Below, one piece after another: positions 1 to 8,148 of a stretch of 64,000 nucleotides of DNA. The stretch is taken from NCBI RefSeq assembly GCF_001854605.1, contig NZ_MKJU01000030.1:187840-251839 (forward strand), written 5' to 3'. The position numbers and the translations under genes are program-made. Source of the stretch: Pseudoalteromonas amylolytica (GTDB lineage Bacteria > Pseudomonadota > Gammaproteobacteria > Enterobacterales > Alteromonadaceae). Each line of letters begins with the position of its first letter. Positions within the stretch are counted from its first letter, which is position 1. The notes under the pieces were generated by a model. It was not told the DNA's origin. It made no database searches and saw only the letters and a list, made by a program, of their open reading frames with translations.

Positions 1-13
1 GAATGAGGCGTTG

Positions 14-39
14 AGGCTTGATAATTAGCTATCAAGCCT
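14..39 (-). terminator. Hairpin downstream of hugZ (possible terminator)
   Basis: A perfect 10-bp inverted repeat (AGGCTTGATA / TATCAAGCCT, 6-nt loop) lies about 20 nt past the hugZ stop. Read on the minus strand it would end the hmu-hugZ transcript, but no T-run follows it, so intrinsic termination is uncertain. Confidence 0.45.
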
Positions 40-60
40 GATGGATTTTAAACCATATAA

Positions 61-804
61 CTAACTGTCTATTTCTGTTGTACTTTCTTGCGCTCTTGCC
101 GCTTTGGTGAGCTTCACCAGTGCTTTACGTACATCAATGCTCTCTAAGCAGGGATTATCAAACTGTATATAGTAGTTTTTTTCGTTGGCACGCAAGTAAC
201 AACCATCGCTCACAAGCGTGGTCATCACCACCTCGTCGCAGTCTATACCATGAATAAGTTTTAAGATAAGGCGGTTGGCATCGCTGTGATCCTCATTCAT
301 ATGATTAACCATATGGGCTTCATCCTCTAAATCCCATTGTGGAGCTGCCTGATACCATTCGTCTTTTTCAATCCAGAAAATATGACCAAAACCACCAATG
401 TAACGTACTCGTTTAACGTCCATGCGCCAAAGTTGAAAGTCATGCGCTTGGCGGTAGCTTATGGCCTCTGGGTATTGGCGTTCGTAGCGAGTCAACAGAG
501 CATCATGTTCATCGGCAGGCACGGGCGCGGCATCACCTACCACGGTTACGCGGGCATGGGCATTTTGATCCCCTTGTTCGGCGGCGTCAAAAACGGTCGC
601 GCACATTTTACCGTCTTCAGATAAATTGCGAGAATGCTGGGCAATGCCTGCAATGTAAAAAATTAAGCGTCCTTCGTTGTCACTCATAAACGGTGAAACT
701 GAGCCAAACGGATATCCAGCTAAGTTTTTTGATATGGTTGAGATCACGCAAACATTGGATTGTCTGACTAAAGTGCGTGCTTCAAAAGCAGCTTGTTCAC
801 GCAT
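61..804 (-). CDS. hugZ: HugZ/HutZ-family heme utilization protein
   Basis: This 247-residue protein belongs to the HugZ/HutZ family of heme-binding, heme-degrading proteins with a split-barrel (pyridoxamine-phosphate-oxidase-like) fold. Residues 1 to about 135 look like the split barrel. The C-terminal part, about 160-235, has the HMNEDH signature of the DUF2470 domain that ends this family. The ATG is preceded by AGGAG at 7 nt. It overlaps the end of hmuV by 8 nt and is last in hmuT-hmuU-hmuV-hugZ, so it probably acts in the cytoplasm on imported heme to release iron. Iron control through the Fur-like site at 3574-3598 is inferred. Family assignment is strong; enzymatic activity is inferred. 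Confidence 0.9.
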   Translation of the reverse strand: MREQAAFEARTLVRQSNVCVISTISKNLAGYPFGSVSPFMSDNEGRLIFYIAGIAQHSRNLSEDGKMCATVFDAAEQGDQNAHARVTVVGDAAPVPADEHDALLTRYERQYPEAISYRQAHDFQLWRMDVKRVRYIGGFGHIFWIEKDEWYQAAPQWDLEDEAHMVNHMNEDHSDANRLILKLIHGIDCDEVVMTTLVSDGCYLRANEKNYYIQFDNPCLESIDVRKALVKLTKAARAQESTTEIDS

Positions 805-1594
805 GGGTAACTCCTAGTTGTGGTTCCGAAAATATCATGGGTATTTGATAAGTTGGATGCGTTGTTATTTGCATATGTGTTTTATAAATCGGTTGTAATA
901 CTGAGGATTGTAAAACCTCTTGGGGTGTGCCGTCATGGCATAGTTGTCCTTTGTTGAGTAGCAATACACGATCAGCGTACAAAGATGTTAAGTTTAGATC
1001 ATGTAACACGGCAATAACGATATTACCTTGTTTGGCAAATGCCTTGGCTTTACTGAGCGTGAGGTGCTGGTGGTGCATATCAAGGGCTGATGTGGGTTCA
1101 TCCAGTAGCATTAGTTTACCCTTAGTATCAGCCTTATGGGCATTGAGTTGTGCCAAACAGCGTGCGAACTGTACCCGTTGGAATTCACCACCCGAGAGCG
1201 CTGTAACATCTCGTAGCGCCAGCTTTTCAAGGGCTAATTGAGCAATGAGTTGCTCAACCACTTGGGTTTGCTCATGTATTGATTCATGATAGGGGTAGCG
1301 GCCCATTGCGATAAGCTCCTCGGTGCTAAATGAAAAGTTAACGCGATTGTTTTGTAATAGCACAGCACGCTTTTGTGCCAAGGTCTGCTCATCAAAACTT
1401 TGTATAGGTTGCTCGTCGATTTTTATCTGACCTGAAAACGAGATATCGTTACAAATGGCGCTTAATAGCGTTGATTTACCCGCACCATTTTCACCCAGCA
1501 GCACAATCAACTCACCGTTATTTGCTTTCAAGTTGATATTGTTCAAGATAGGTCTGCAACCGCGCTCAATCGAGACATTGTGACAGCTAAGCAT
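797..1594 (-). CDS. hmuV: Hemin ABC transporter ATP-binding protein HmuV
   Basis: The cytoplasmic ATPase of the heme importer, 265 residues. The ABC motifs are all visible in order: Walker A GENGAGKST near residue 34, Q-loop LLQNN near 79, signature LSGGEFQR near 133, Walker B LMLLDEP near 161 and an H-loop VLHDLNL near 197. It starts inside the last codons of hmuU (8-nt overlap) and its own end overlaps hugZ, indicating translational coupling. Its partners are HmuU (permease) and HmuT (periplasmic binding protein). FecE/BtuD-type ATPases have the same motifs; the heme assignment rests on the neighbouring hugZ and the heme-type receptor. Confidence 0.93.
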   Translation of the reverse strand: MLSCHNVSIERGCRPILNNINLKANNGELIVLLGENGAGKSTLLSAICNDISFSGQIKIDEQPIQSFDEQTLAQKRAVLLQNNRVNFSFSTEELIAMGRYPYHESIHEQTQVVEQLIAQLALEKLALRDVTALSGGEFQRVQFARCLAQLNAHKADTKGKLMLLDEPTSALDMHHQHLTLSKAKAFAKQGNIVIAVLHDLNLTSLYADRVLLLNKGQLCHDGTPQEVLQSSVLQPIYKTHMQITTHPTYQIPMIFSEPQLGVTHA

Positions 1595-2636
1595 GTTGAC
1601 CTCGCTTTTGTTTTAACAGTTGATAGATAAAAAATGGGCTACCAAAGAGTGCTGTGACAATGCCTATGGGTAATTCAGAAGGTGCAACAATCAATCGTGA
1701 CACCCAATCTGCAAGCAACATGGCAACGCAGCCAAGTAAAATACTCAGTGGTAACATGCGCTTTAAATCAGGCCCCACCAACAACCGCGCGATATGTGGC
1801 ACAAGCAGGCCAACAAAACCAATCATGCCAGACAGCGCCACCGCGCCTCCTACACCCAGTGCCACGATAAACACAATTTCTGATTTTAGCCGTTTAACGT
1901 TAACACCTAAGTGGCGGGCTTCAAGCTCTCCTAGCATTAAGACATTAATTTTTTTACGGCGTACAAATAGCGAATAGATACTTAATAGAATTAAGGGTGC
2001 GCCATATTGCATCGCAGGCCAGTTTGCGCCACCCAAAGATCCCATTTGCCAATAAGTCATTAAACGCAGCGAGCTGTCGTCGGCAAAAAAGCTAAACAAG
2101 CCAATAATTGCCATGGCCATCGCGTTGATTGCCACACCTGCCAACAATAACGTGGTGATTTGCACCTGACCATGGTGATTAGAAATCTTGTAAATCAGCG
2201 TTGTGACGGCCAGTGCGCCTAAAAATGCAGCAGGTGCCACCATGGCTTCGTGAACAAAGCTGACTTGTGCCGATAGTGCTATGACTGACACCGCGCCAAC
2301 CGCAGCACCACCTGTGATACCCATCAGACTCGGGTCGGCGAGCGGGTTTCTGCATAGTGCCTGGGTTGCCGCGCCTGCGCTGGCAAGCATAGAACCGACT
2401 AAAATTGCCAGTAGTAGCCTTGGCAGACGAATTTGTGTCATGACAGTCAGGTGTAGTGGCTGTACATCGCTAGTCATTGAATCGGGTAACAACCAGACAA
2501 TAGGCATTTTCCAATCCCAACCAAGTGCACCACTGCTAAGCGATAACCAAGCGAGTAGCCCTAGCAGCGTACAACTGAACCAATACCATTGTACATAGCG
2601 TTTGGTGTCAACGAATGTAGATGCCAAAGTGCTCAT
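1587..2636 (-). CDS. hmuU: Hemin ABC transporter permease HmuU
   Basis: An inner-membrane permease of the FecCD family, 349 residues, rich in hydrophobic helices as expected for this roughly ten-helix family. Family hallmarks are visible, including the RLPRLLLAILVGSMLASAGA stretch near residues 70-90 and LGVGGAVALSGMIGFVGLL near 255-275. The ATG overlaps the hmuT stop by 4 nt and the end overlaps hmuV by 8 nt, so the three transporter genes are tightly coupled. It forms the channel for heme handed over by HmuT. The heme rather than siderophore substrate is inferred from the operon. Confidence 0.93.
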   Translation of the reverse strand: MSTLASTFVDTKRYVQWYWFSCTLLGLLAWLSLSSGALGWDWKMPIVWLLPDSMTSDVQPLHLTVMTQIRLPRLLLAILVGSMLASAGAATQALCRNPLADPSLMGITGGAAVGAVSVIALSAQVSFVHEAMVAPAAFLGALAVTTLIYKISNHHGQVQITTLLLAGVAINAMAMAIIGLFSFFADDSSLRLMTYWQMGSLGGANWPAMQYGAPLILLSIYSLFVRRKKINVLMLGELEARHLGVNVKRLKSEIVFIVALGVGGAVALSGMIGFVGLLVPHIARLLVGPDLKRMLPLSILLGCVAMLLADWVSRLIVAPSELPIGIVTALFGSPFFIYQLLKQKRGQHA

Positions 2637-3448
2637 AACATCTCTCGTTGAAAGGCACTAAGTTGAGCGATGGCCTCAGGCAAGCGAGAAGTCATGCCAA
2701 TTGAGATAAGTGAGTCCATCACCAGTAAACGACATTCTTGTGCCGCGCTTAGCAGTGCAAGGGCGGGCAATTGACAAAACTTTTCCGCTCCGCCGAGCGA
2801 TTCGACCGTATGACTAGGGGCGACGATAAAGTCTGGGTTAGCGCTCACCAGCGACTCAATATTGTAAGGCTTGAATCCTGCCTCAGTAGCCAAGTTCTCA
2901 ATGCCGGTGTAACCGAACAGAATATCGGGCACCGTATCTGTGCCCGCCACTAACACACCTCGTTCACTGGCAGAGAGAATAAACATCGCCTTATTGTGCG
3001 TTGGTGCAGCTTTGTCAGGGAGTTGCTGTTGTAACTTACGAATGAGTGCTCTGGCATTGTGTTGTTTATTCAGGTCATTACCTAGTCGCTCGATAAGGGC
3101 AAACAATTCTTTTACTTGTGTTGGCTTGGGGTAGTGAGTTACACGCACGCCTGTGCTTCTAAGCTGGGTAAGTACTTCGGGGCGGCCACTGCCTTCAAGT
3201 GTTAAAACCAGTGTCGGTGATTGTGATAACACGCCTTCGGCTGCTAAATCACGATAATAGCCAACTTTAGGCAGTGATTGTGCACGAGCAGGAGAGGTAC
3301 TTGAGGTATCAATTGCAACCACTTGGTCACCTGCACCAATTGCAAAAACAATGTCTGTCAGTGTACCGCCGGCTATCACGACTCGCTCAGCGTGAACTGT
3401 AAAGCTTTGGCTGAATAAAGCAATGAACAGATATAAACGTAATTTCAT
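2633..3448 (-). CDS. hmuT: Periplasmic hemin-binding protein HmuT
   Basis: A 271-residue periplasmic substrate-binding protein of the heme ABC importer. A typical signal peptide (positive MKLR, hydrophobic core, SFTVHA cleavage region) occupies about residues 1-21. The mature part starts ERVVIAGGTLTDIVFAIGAG, typical of cluster A-II metal/heme binding proteins. The GYYRDL stretch near residue 62 matches the conserved region holding the heme-ligand tyrosine of HmuT/ShuT. The start has AAGG about 7 nt upstream. It is first in the minus-strand operon and divergent from the receptor gene; both probably respond to iron through the shared intergenic region. Confidence 0.92.
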   Translation of the reverse strand: MKLRLYLFIALFSQSFTVHAERVVIAGGTLTDIVFAIGAGDQVVAIDTSSTSPARAQSLPKVGYYRDLAAEGVLSQSPTLVLTLEGSGRPEVLTQLRSTGVRVTHYPKPTQVKELFALIERLGNDLNKQHNARALIRKLQQQLPDKAAPTHNKAMFILSASERGVLVAGTDTVPDILFGYTGIENLATEAGFKPYNIESLVSANPDFIVAPSHTVESLGGAEKFCQLPALALLSAAQECRLLVMDSLISIGMTSRLPEAIAQLSAFQREML

Positions 3449-3573
3449 ACAGGACCTTTTTAGTTGTCATTAAATAGAGCGCTAAACATTAGGCCTTAAG
3501 CCATGAGCGCACTTAGGTTACGAGTGTATGAGCGAATAATACCGAATACGCAGACTCAAATCTACACAAATAT

Positions 3574-3598
3574 ACAAATGATAACTATTTTTATTTGC
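3574..3598. promoter_or_regulatory. Fur-like box between hmuT and the heme receptor
   Basis: Two overlapping 19-mers offset by 6 bp (3574-3592 and 3580-3598) each match the Fur consensus at 12 of 19 positions by my count; the best core is AATGATAACTATT. The site touches the -35 element of the receptor promoter and lies between two divergent iron-acquisition operons, where Fur repression is expected. This is a pattern match, not evidence of binding. Confidence 0.6.
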
Positions 3599-3623
3599 AA
3601 TTAAATGTAAGGGCTTTTATAGT
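3595..3623 (+). promoter_or_regulatory. Sigma-70-type promoter of the heme receptor gene
   Basis: TTGCAA (3595-3600), a 17-bp spacer and TATAGT (3618-3623), about 40 nt before the ATG. The Fur-like site overlaps the -35, consistent with iron repression. Confidence 0.55.
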
Positions 3624-3663
3624 GCAAAAATAATGAAGCGTTCCCTTTTTGAGGTATTTACAG

Positions 3664-5751
3664 ATGATATTAAAACACACGGCAATTTCATTGGGCATTC
3701 TAGTCGCTTGGTCGGGGGCACCCAGTGTACAAGCCGAAGAATTTGAGAAAAATAAGGAGGTGATCGTTGTCACCGGTTCGCGTATAGAGCAAGCCTTGGG
3801 TAATGTTGCTGGCAGTGTAAGTGTTGTCACCGAGCAAGACTTGAAAGAGGAGCTTGCAATCGACCTTAACACAGCATTTCGTTATCAAACAGGAGTCAGC
3901 GCAACAGGCAGTGCCGGACAGGCGCAAGCGCTGAATATAAGAGGTATGGGCGGCAATCGAGTGGTCTATATTAAAGATGGCCGCAGAGTTAATGACGCCT
4001 ATGAGGGTGGACAAGGGCTGCTGGTTGGCCGTGGCTATTTAGATGTCGATGGTATTCGTCAAATAGAAGTGGCAAAAGGTGCGGCGTCATCGCTTTATGG
4101 TTCTGATGCGCTCGGTGGCATTGTGGTGATCACCACCAAAACGCCAAGCGACTATCTAAACGCTCGTGAGCAGTATACGAGTGTGCAAGCTGGATTTAAT
4201 GGCTTAAGTGATGAAGCGTCACTTTCGGGTGTATTTGCAAAGCGCTTTGGTGATAATGCCACTTCAATTCAACTGACCCGCCGTGAAGGTAAAGAAACGC
4301 AAAATTATCATGAAACGCTCCCTGAATTTGATTATCAAAGTACGGCATTAATCTTAAAGTCTGAACATGATTTGACAGATACCAGCACGCTATTGGCCTC
4401 GGTGGATTATTTTGCGCAAGAAACCGAACAATTAATTGACCGTGGTACTCATGAAACCCTAGATGACAATAGCAATGTGTCACTCTCATTGGGGTATAAA
4501 AGTACACACCCAGTGCAGGTCTATGACAACCTAGACGCACTGGTTTATGTCACAAACTTTGAACAGCAGAGCGATCAGCTACGCGCTGGTAATGGACGTA
4601 CAGGCTCATATATCGATCACAACGATTATCGTTTTGAACAGCAAATATTGGGGGCCAAACTGGTACTAGATAAAGCGTGGGCAACAGGCAGCATCAATCA
4701 CCAGTTTGTATATGGCCTAGACTTTGAGCGTTATGACACGATACGTCCACGTACAAAATCACGTTTTGATGTATCTGGACAAAATGTGTTTGCAGGTGAG
4801 CCACAAAAGGCTTTTCCGGGGGCTGATACCGATATGCTGGGAATATTTGTGCAAAACAACGCGGCATTAATGGCAGACACGCTTGATTTGCAAATAGCAC
4901 TGCGCTGGGACAGATTCGATATGCGTGCCAAGCGCAGTGATTTATACAGCACTGAATTTAAAGATATCGACGAAACCGCGTTTTCACCAAAAGTTGGCCT
5001 CGTTTATACACTGACTGACAACTTGCGTATGTATGCACAGTACGCAGAAGGGTTTAAGATCCCACCGCATGATCAAGCATACCAAAGCCATGGTGTAGAG
5101 CCATTCTATCAAATATTGCCCAATGCAGAGCTAGATTCTGAGTACAGCAAAGGTGTAGAGCTGGGCTTGCGTGGTGATTTTGACGATCACCAGTTTGTGC
5201 TTACTACCTTCAAGACACAGTTTGATGGTTTTATTGCTTCTGAGTTGGTGCGCAGCGAGGCCACCCGTATTCCTGGTGTGAACAAAGCTTACTACCAATA
5301 TCGAAATTTGTCTGATGTTGAGATAGAAGGAGTAGAGGCTTCCTATAGCATTTGGTTGAACGATCAGTTTGCCGTTGATGGTGGTATCACATATGTAGAT
5401 GGCAAAGATAAGGTGAATAATACTTACCTAGAATCGATTAGCCCGTTAAATGGCTACGTTAAGGCCAAATATGACGTCGGTGACTTGTCGGTGACGGCAG
5501 CACTTAGAGCGGCGCAAAAGATGGACAAAGTACCAGATGCTAGTAATGCGCAAACCCATGGTTGGGGCAGTGTAGACTTATTTGCACAATATCGTATTGG
5601 CCGCTGGCAGCTAAATGGCGGGTTATTTAACGTATTTGATAAGCAGTTTACGCTATATAATAATGTGGCGGGTCAAAATGCAGCGGATGATTTGAGCCAA
5701 TATACGCAGCCTGGTCGCCATTTTGCGGTAAATATTAAGTTTACGCTGTAA
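3664..5751 (+). CDS. TonB-dependent heme receptor
   Basis: An outer-membrane TonB-dependent receptor of 695 residues. The ATG at 3664 is preferred because GAGG lies 9 nt upstream; an in-frame TTG at 3649 would contain that site. The signal peptide covers about residues 1-24 (ending PSVQA). A TonB-box-like EVIVVTG follows, then a plug domain with NIRGMGG and YIKDGRR, then a long beta-barrel. The heme-receptor FRAP/NPNL region appears in divergent form: FKIPP near residue 462 and PNAELDSEYS near 487, with His residues nearby. The last residue is Leu instead of the usual Phe. It is divergent from hmuTUV-hugZ, which supports heme as ligand; hemoglobin is also possible. TonB and ExbBD are not in this window. 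Confidence 0.9.
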   Translation: MILKHTAISLGILVAWSGAPSVQAEEFEKNKEVIVVTGSRIEQALGNVAGSVSVVTEQDLKEELAIDLNTAFRYQTGVSATGSAGQAQALNIRGMGGNRVVYIKDGRRVNDAYEGGQGLLVGRGYLDVDGIRQIEVAKGAASSLYGSDALGGIVVITTKTPSDYLNAREQYTSVQAGFNGLSDEASLSGVFAKRFGDNATSIQLTRREGKETQNYHETLPEFDYQSTALILKSEHDLTDTSTLLASVDYFAQETEQLIDRGTHETLDDNSNVSLSLGYKSTHPVQVYDNLDALVYVTNFEQQSDQLRAGNGRTGSYIDHNDYRFEQQILGAKLVLDKAWATGSINHQFVYGLDFERYDTIRPRTKSRFDVSGQNVFAGEPQKAFPGADTDMLGIFVQNNAALMADTLDLQIALRWDRFDMRAKRSDLYSTEFKDIDETAFSPKVGLVYTLTDNLRMYAQYAEGFKIPPHDQAYQSHGVEPFYQILPNAELDSEYSKGVELGLRGDFDDHQFVLTTFKTQFDGFIASELVRSEATRIPGVNKAYYQYRNLSDVEIEGVEASYSIWLNDQFAVDGGITYVDGKDKVNNTYLESISPLNGYVKAKYDVGDLSVTAALRAAQKMDKVPDASNAQTHGWGSVDLFAQYRIGRWQLNGGLFNVFDKQFTLYNNVAGQNAADDLSQYTQPGRHFAVNIKFTL

Positions 5752-5764
5752 GTAATATATAGTG

Positions 5765-5792
5765 GAGGTGAGCTTTGTTTAATAGCCACCTC
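5765..5792 (+). terminator. Probable terminator of the heme receptor gene
   Basis: GAGGTG pairs with CACCTC across a 16-nt interval, and the stem can be extended by GCT/AGC with one bulged A. A short T-rich tract (TATTTGT) follows. It is moderately convincing. Confidence 0.45.
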
Positions 5793-5891
5793 TATTTGTG
5801 TACTCCATATACTTTATACACATTTGGCGCTGTGAGTGCCGTTGTAAGTGCGCACAATTCAACTCTTGAGGCGAGAAAAGTCAATTCTTAC

Positions 5892-5919
5892 TTGCATTGT
5901 TGAAAAAAACTCGTACAAT
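5892..5919 (+). promoter_or_regulatory. Promoter of the rpsP operon
   Basis: TTGCAT (5892-5897), a 16-bp spacer and TACAAT (5914-5919) lie about 70 nt before the rpsP start, leaving a short leader. Confidence 0.6.
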
Positions 5920-5987
5920 TCCCCAGCTTCCCAATAGTGGGAAGTAAATCTTATTAATGAAAACAGTCAATCTATTCAGAGGACGGT

Positions 5988-6236
5988 ATGGTAACTATTC
6001 GTTTGCAACGTGGTGGCGCTAAAAAGCGTCCTTTCTATCAAATTGTGGTTGCGGATAGCCGTTTCTCGCGTGACGGTCGTTTCATCGAGAAAGTAGGTTT
6101 CTTTAACCCTATCGCTGCTGGTCAAGAAGAAAAACTTCGTCTAGACCTTGCCCGTGTTGATCACTGGGTAGGTCAAGGTGCAGGTCTTTCTGATCGTGTA
6201 GCTAAGTTAGTTAAAGACGCTCGTAAAGCGGCTTAA
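5988..6236 (+). CDS. rpsP: 30S ribosomal protein S16
   Basis: An 82-residue S16, full length for the family, beginning [20 protein letters not shown], the conserved S16 N-terminus. It binds 16S rRNA early in small-subunit assembly. A GAGG-type ribosome site lies 6-7 nt upstream of the ATG. It is the first gene of rpsP-rimM-trmD-rplS, the classical order in gammaproteobacteria, and is driven by the promoter at 5892-5919. Nothing unusual is seen. Confidence 0.98.
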   Translation: MVTIRLQRGGAKKRPFYQIVVADSRFSRDGRFIEKVGFFNPIAAGQEEKLRLDLARVDHWVGQGAGLSDRVAKLVKDARKAA

Positions 6237-6253
6237 TAGGCGTAAGTGTAACC

Positions 6254-6787
6254 ATGAGTCAAGAAAACACCACGATTATTGTAGTAGGTAAGCTTGGTGC
6301 CCCTTATGGTATTAAGGGCTGGCTTAAGGTGCATTCATTTACTGATGATCCCCAAGGGATCTTCGATTTCAGCCCATGGTTGATAGGGCAACAAGGTAAA
6401 TGGCAAACCCTTGAAGTAAGCGACTGGCGTCGCCACAACAAGGGCTTTATCGCCAAGTTTGCGCAAGTAAACGACAGAGACCAAGCAATGGCTTTAACCA
6501 ATGCTGAAATTTCTGTAGATGCTGCGCAACTGCCAGAATTACCCGAAGGGGAGTTCTATTGGCGAGATCTCATCGGCATGTCTGTTGTAACCGATAAAGG
6601 TTACGACTTAGGACAAGTTGATGACTTGATGGAGACAGGCTCAAATGACGTTTTGGTTGTTAAAGCAAACAAAAAAGATGCATTTGGTCAGTCTGAGCGT
6701 TTGATTCCTTTTTTAACTGATTCAGTGATTAAAGAAGTTAAACACGAAGACAAACAAATTATTGTTGATTGGGATCCTAGCTTTTAA
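6254..6787 (+). CDS. rimM: Ribosome maturation factor RimM
   Basis: A 177-residue RimM, which helps process and assemble the head of the 30S subunit and binds S19. The N-terminal beta-barrel starts with [17 protein letters not shown]. The C-terminal PRC-barrel includes the conserved [11 protein letters not shown] near residues 99-109 and ends with the usual VDWDPSF. It starts 17 nt after rpsP, and its stop overlaps the trmD start codon (TAATG), a sign of coupled translation. Confidence 0.97.
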   Translation: MSQENTTIIVVGKLGAPYGIKGWLKVHSFTDDPQGIFDFSPWLIGQQGKWQTLEVSDWRRHNKGFIAKFAQVNDRDQAMALTNAEISVDAAQLPELPEGEFYWRDLIGMSVVTDKGYDLGQVDDLMETGSNDVLVVKANKKDAFGQSERLIPFLTDSVIKEVKHEDKQIIVDWDPSF

Positions 6788-7569
6788 TGAGCCAGGAAGA
6801 CTCGTTGCAACAACATTCGCTATGGGTAGGAGTGATTTCACTGTTTCCTGAAATGTTTGATGCAATAACCCAACAAGGCGTTACAGGCCGCGCAGTTAAA
6901 AACGGTTTAATCGATTTTAACTGTTGGAATCCACGAGACTATGCCACTGATAAGCATAGGACTGTAGATGACAGACCTTACGGCGGTGGTCCTGGTATGT
7001 TGATGATGGTTGAACCATTACAACAAGCAATACTTGCAGCTAAAGCAGCCGCAGGTGAAAACGCTAAAGTAATTTATATGTCCCCTCAAGGGCGAAAACT
7101 AGATCAACAAGGCGCGGCCGAATTGGCCAAGTCAGAAAAATTGATTTTAGTAGCTGGTCGCTACGAAGGTATAGACGAGCGGATCATCGAGTCTCATGTA
7201 GACGAAGAATGGTCCATCGGTGATTTTATCCTCAGCGGGGGTGAACTACCGGCCATGACATTAATTGATGCAGTAGCGCGATTAGTGCCAGGGGTGTTAG
7301 GTCATAACCAATCTGCGGAGCAAGATTCATTTTCGGATGGCTTGTTAGATTGCCCTCACTATACTCGGCCAGAAACATTGGATGGCAAACGGGTACCTGC
7401 TGTATTACTCAGTGGTAACCACCAAGAGATAGCCAAATGGCGCACTAAGCAGTCATTAGGTAGAACTTGGTTACGACGTCCAGACTTGTTGCGTAACCTA
7501 GCTCTGACTGAGGAGCAAGCGACACTACTCGCTGAATTTCAGCACGAGTACCAAAAAGCTTGTGGCTAG
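6787..7569 (+). CDS. trmD: tRNA (guanine37-N1)-methyltransferase TrmD
   Basis: A 260-residue SPOUT-class methyltransferase that makes m1G37 next to the anticodon and prevents +1 frameshifting. The catalytic core begins [15 protein letters not shown]. The trefoil-knot motifs are intact: [10 protein letters not shown] near residue 65, [10 protein letters not shown] near 125 and [16 protein letters not shown] near 145. The N-terminus is about 10 residues longer than E. coli TrmD, which begins near the WVG segment. It lies between rimM (1-nt overlap) and rplS. Confidence 0.97.
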   Translation: MSQEDSLQQHSLWVGVISLFPEMFDAITQQGVTGRAVKNGLIDFNCWNPRDYATDKHRTVDDRPYGGGPGMLMMVEPLQQAILAAKAAAGENAKVIYMSPQGRKLDQQGAAELAKSEKLILVAGRYEGIDERIIESHVDEEWSIGDFILSGGELPAMTLIDAVARLVPGVLGHNQSAEQDSFSDGLLDCPHYTRPETLDGKRVPAVLLSGNHQEIAKWRTKQSLGRTWLRRPDLLRNLALTEEQATLLAEFQHEYQKACG

Positions 7570-7602
7570 AAGACAGTTACACCTAGGAATGTGAGAAATA
7601 AA

Positions 7603-7962
7603 ATGGCAAAAGTAAACCAAAATATTATTAAAGAGCTTGAAGCTGAACAGCTAAAGCAAGACGTACCTGCGTTCGGCGCTGGTGACACAGTTGTTGTACA
7701 GGTACGCGTAAAAGAGGGTAACAAAGAGCGTCTACAGGCCTTTGAAGGTGTTGTAATCGCTAAGCGTAACCGTGGTCTACACTCAGCTTTCACAGTTCGT
7801 AAAATCTCGAGCGGTGAAGGTGTTGAGCGTGTATTCCAAACGCACAGCCCACTTGTAGATAGCATTGCAGTTAAGCGTCGTGGTGCGGTTCGCCGTGCTA
7901 AGCTTTACTACTTGCGTGAGCGTTCAGGTAAATCAGCACGTATTAAAGAGAAACTTAACTAA
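7603..7962 (+). CDS. rplS: 50S ribosomal protein L19
   Basis: A 119-residue L19, located at the 30S-50S interface. The start is the ATG at 7603 ([16 protein letters not shown]), matching the usual L19 N-terminus; an upstream in-frame GTG at 7591 would add four atypical residues. The conserved segments [21 protein letters not shown] and [11 protein letters not shown] are present. It is last in the rpsP operon and is followed by a strong terminator. Confidence 0.97.
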   Translation: MAKVNQNIIKELEAEQLKQDVPAFGAGDTVVVQVRVKEGNKERLQAFEGVVIAKRNRGLHSAFTVRKISSGEGVERVFQTHSPLVDSIAVKRRGAVRRAKLYYLRERSGKSARIKEKLN

Positions 7963-7980
7963 TACGCGCGTTTACCACGC

Positions 7981-8020
7981 AAAAAAAAACAGGCCACTCA
8001 TTGAGTGGCCTGTTTTGGTT
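7981..8020 (+). terminator. Rho-independent terminator of the rpsP operon
   Basis: An A-run is followed by a perfect inverted repeat, ACAGGCCACTCA (7989-8000) with TGAGTGGCCTGT (8002-8013), then a T-rich tail. The effective stem is about 10 bp with a 5-nt loop. The flanking A and T runs could make it work in both directions. Confidence 0.85.
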
Positions 8021-8094
8021 TGTAACCCTGAAAATTTCATCTAACATAAAGTGGCTTTGCGCTTTTATCCTCCTTACTATCTTGGTAGACTCTC

Positions 8095-8132
8095 TGTATC
8101 ATATTTTTTACTGCTGTAATTTTATCTTTACA
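8095..8132 (+). promoter_or_regulatory. Tandem TyrR-type boxes upstream of tyrA
   Basis: The TyrR consensus is TGTAAA-N6-TTTACA. The box at 8115-8132 (TGTAAT-N6-TTTACA) matches 11 of 12 positions. The box at 8095-8112 (TGTATC-N6-TTTACT) matches 9 of 12. Both keep the critical G-N14-C pair. Their centres are 20 bp apart, about two helical turns, as in strong/weak TyrR box pairs. They end 16 nt before the tyrA start, a repressing position. Binding is inferred. Confidence 0.65.
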
Positions 8133-8148
8133 CCTTGTGGCGAGCGTA

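Noticed and set aside
337..624. 95-codon plus-strand frame inside hugZ
   Set aside because: It is antisense to the well-supported hugZ gene, has no family character and no ribosome site.
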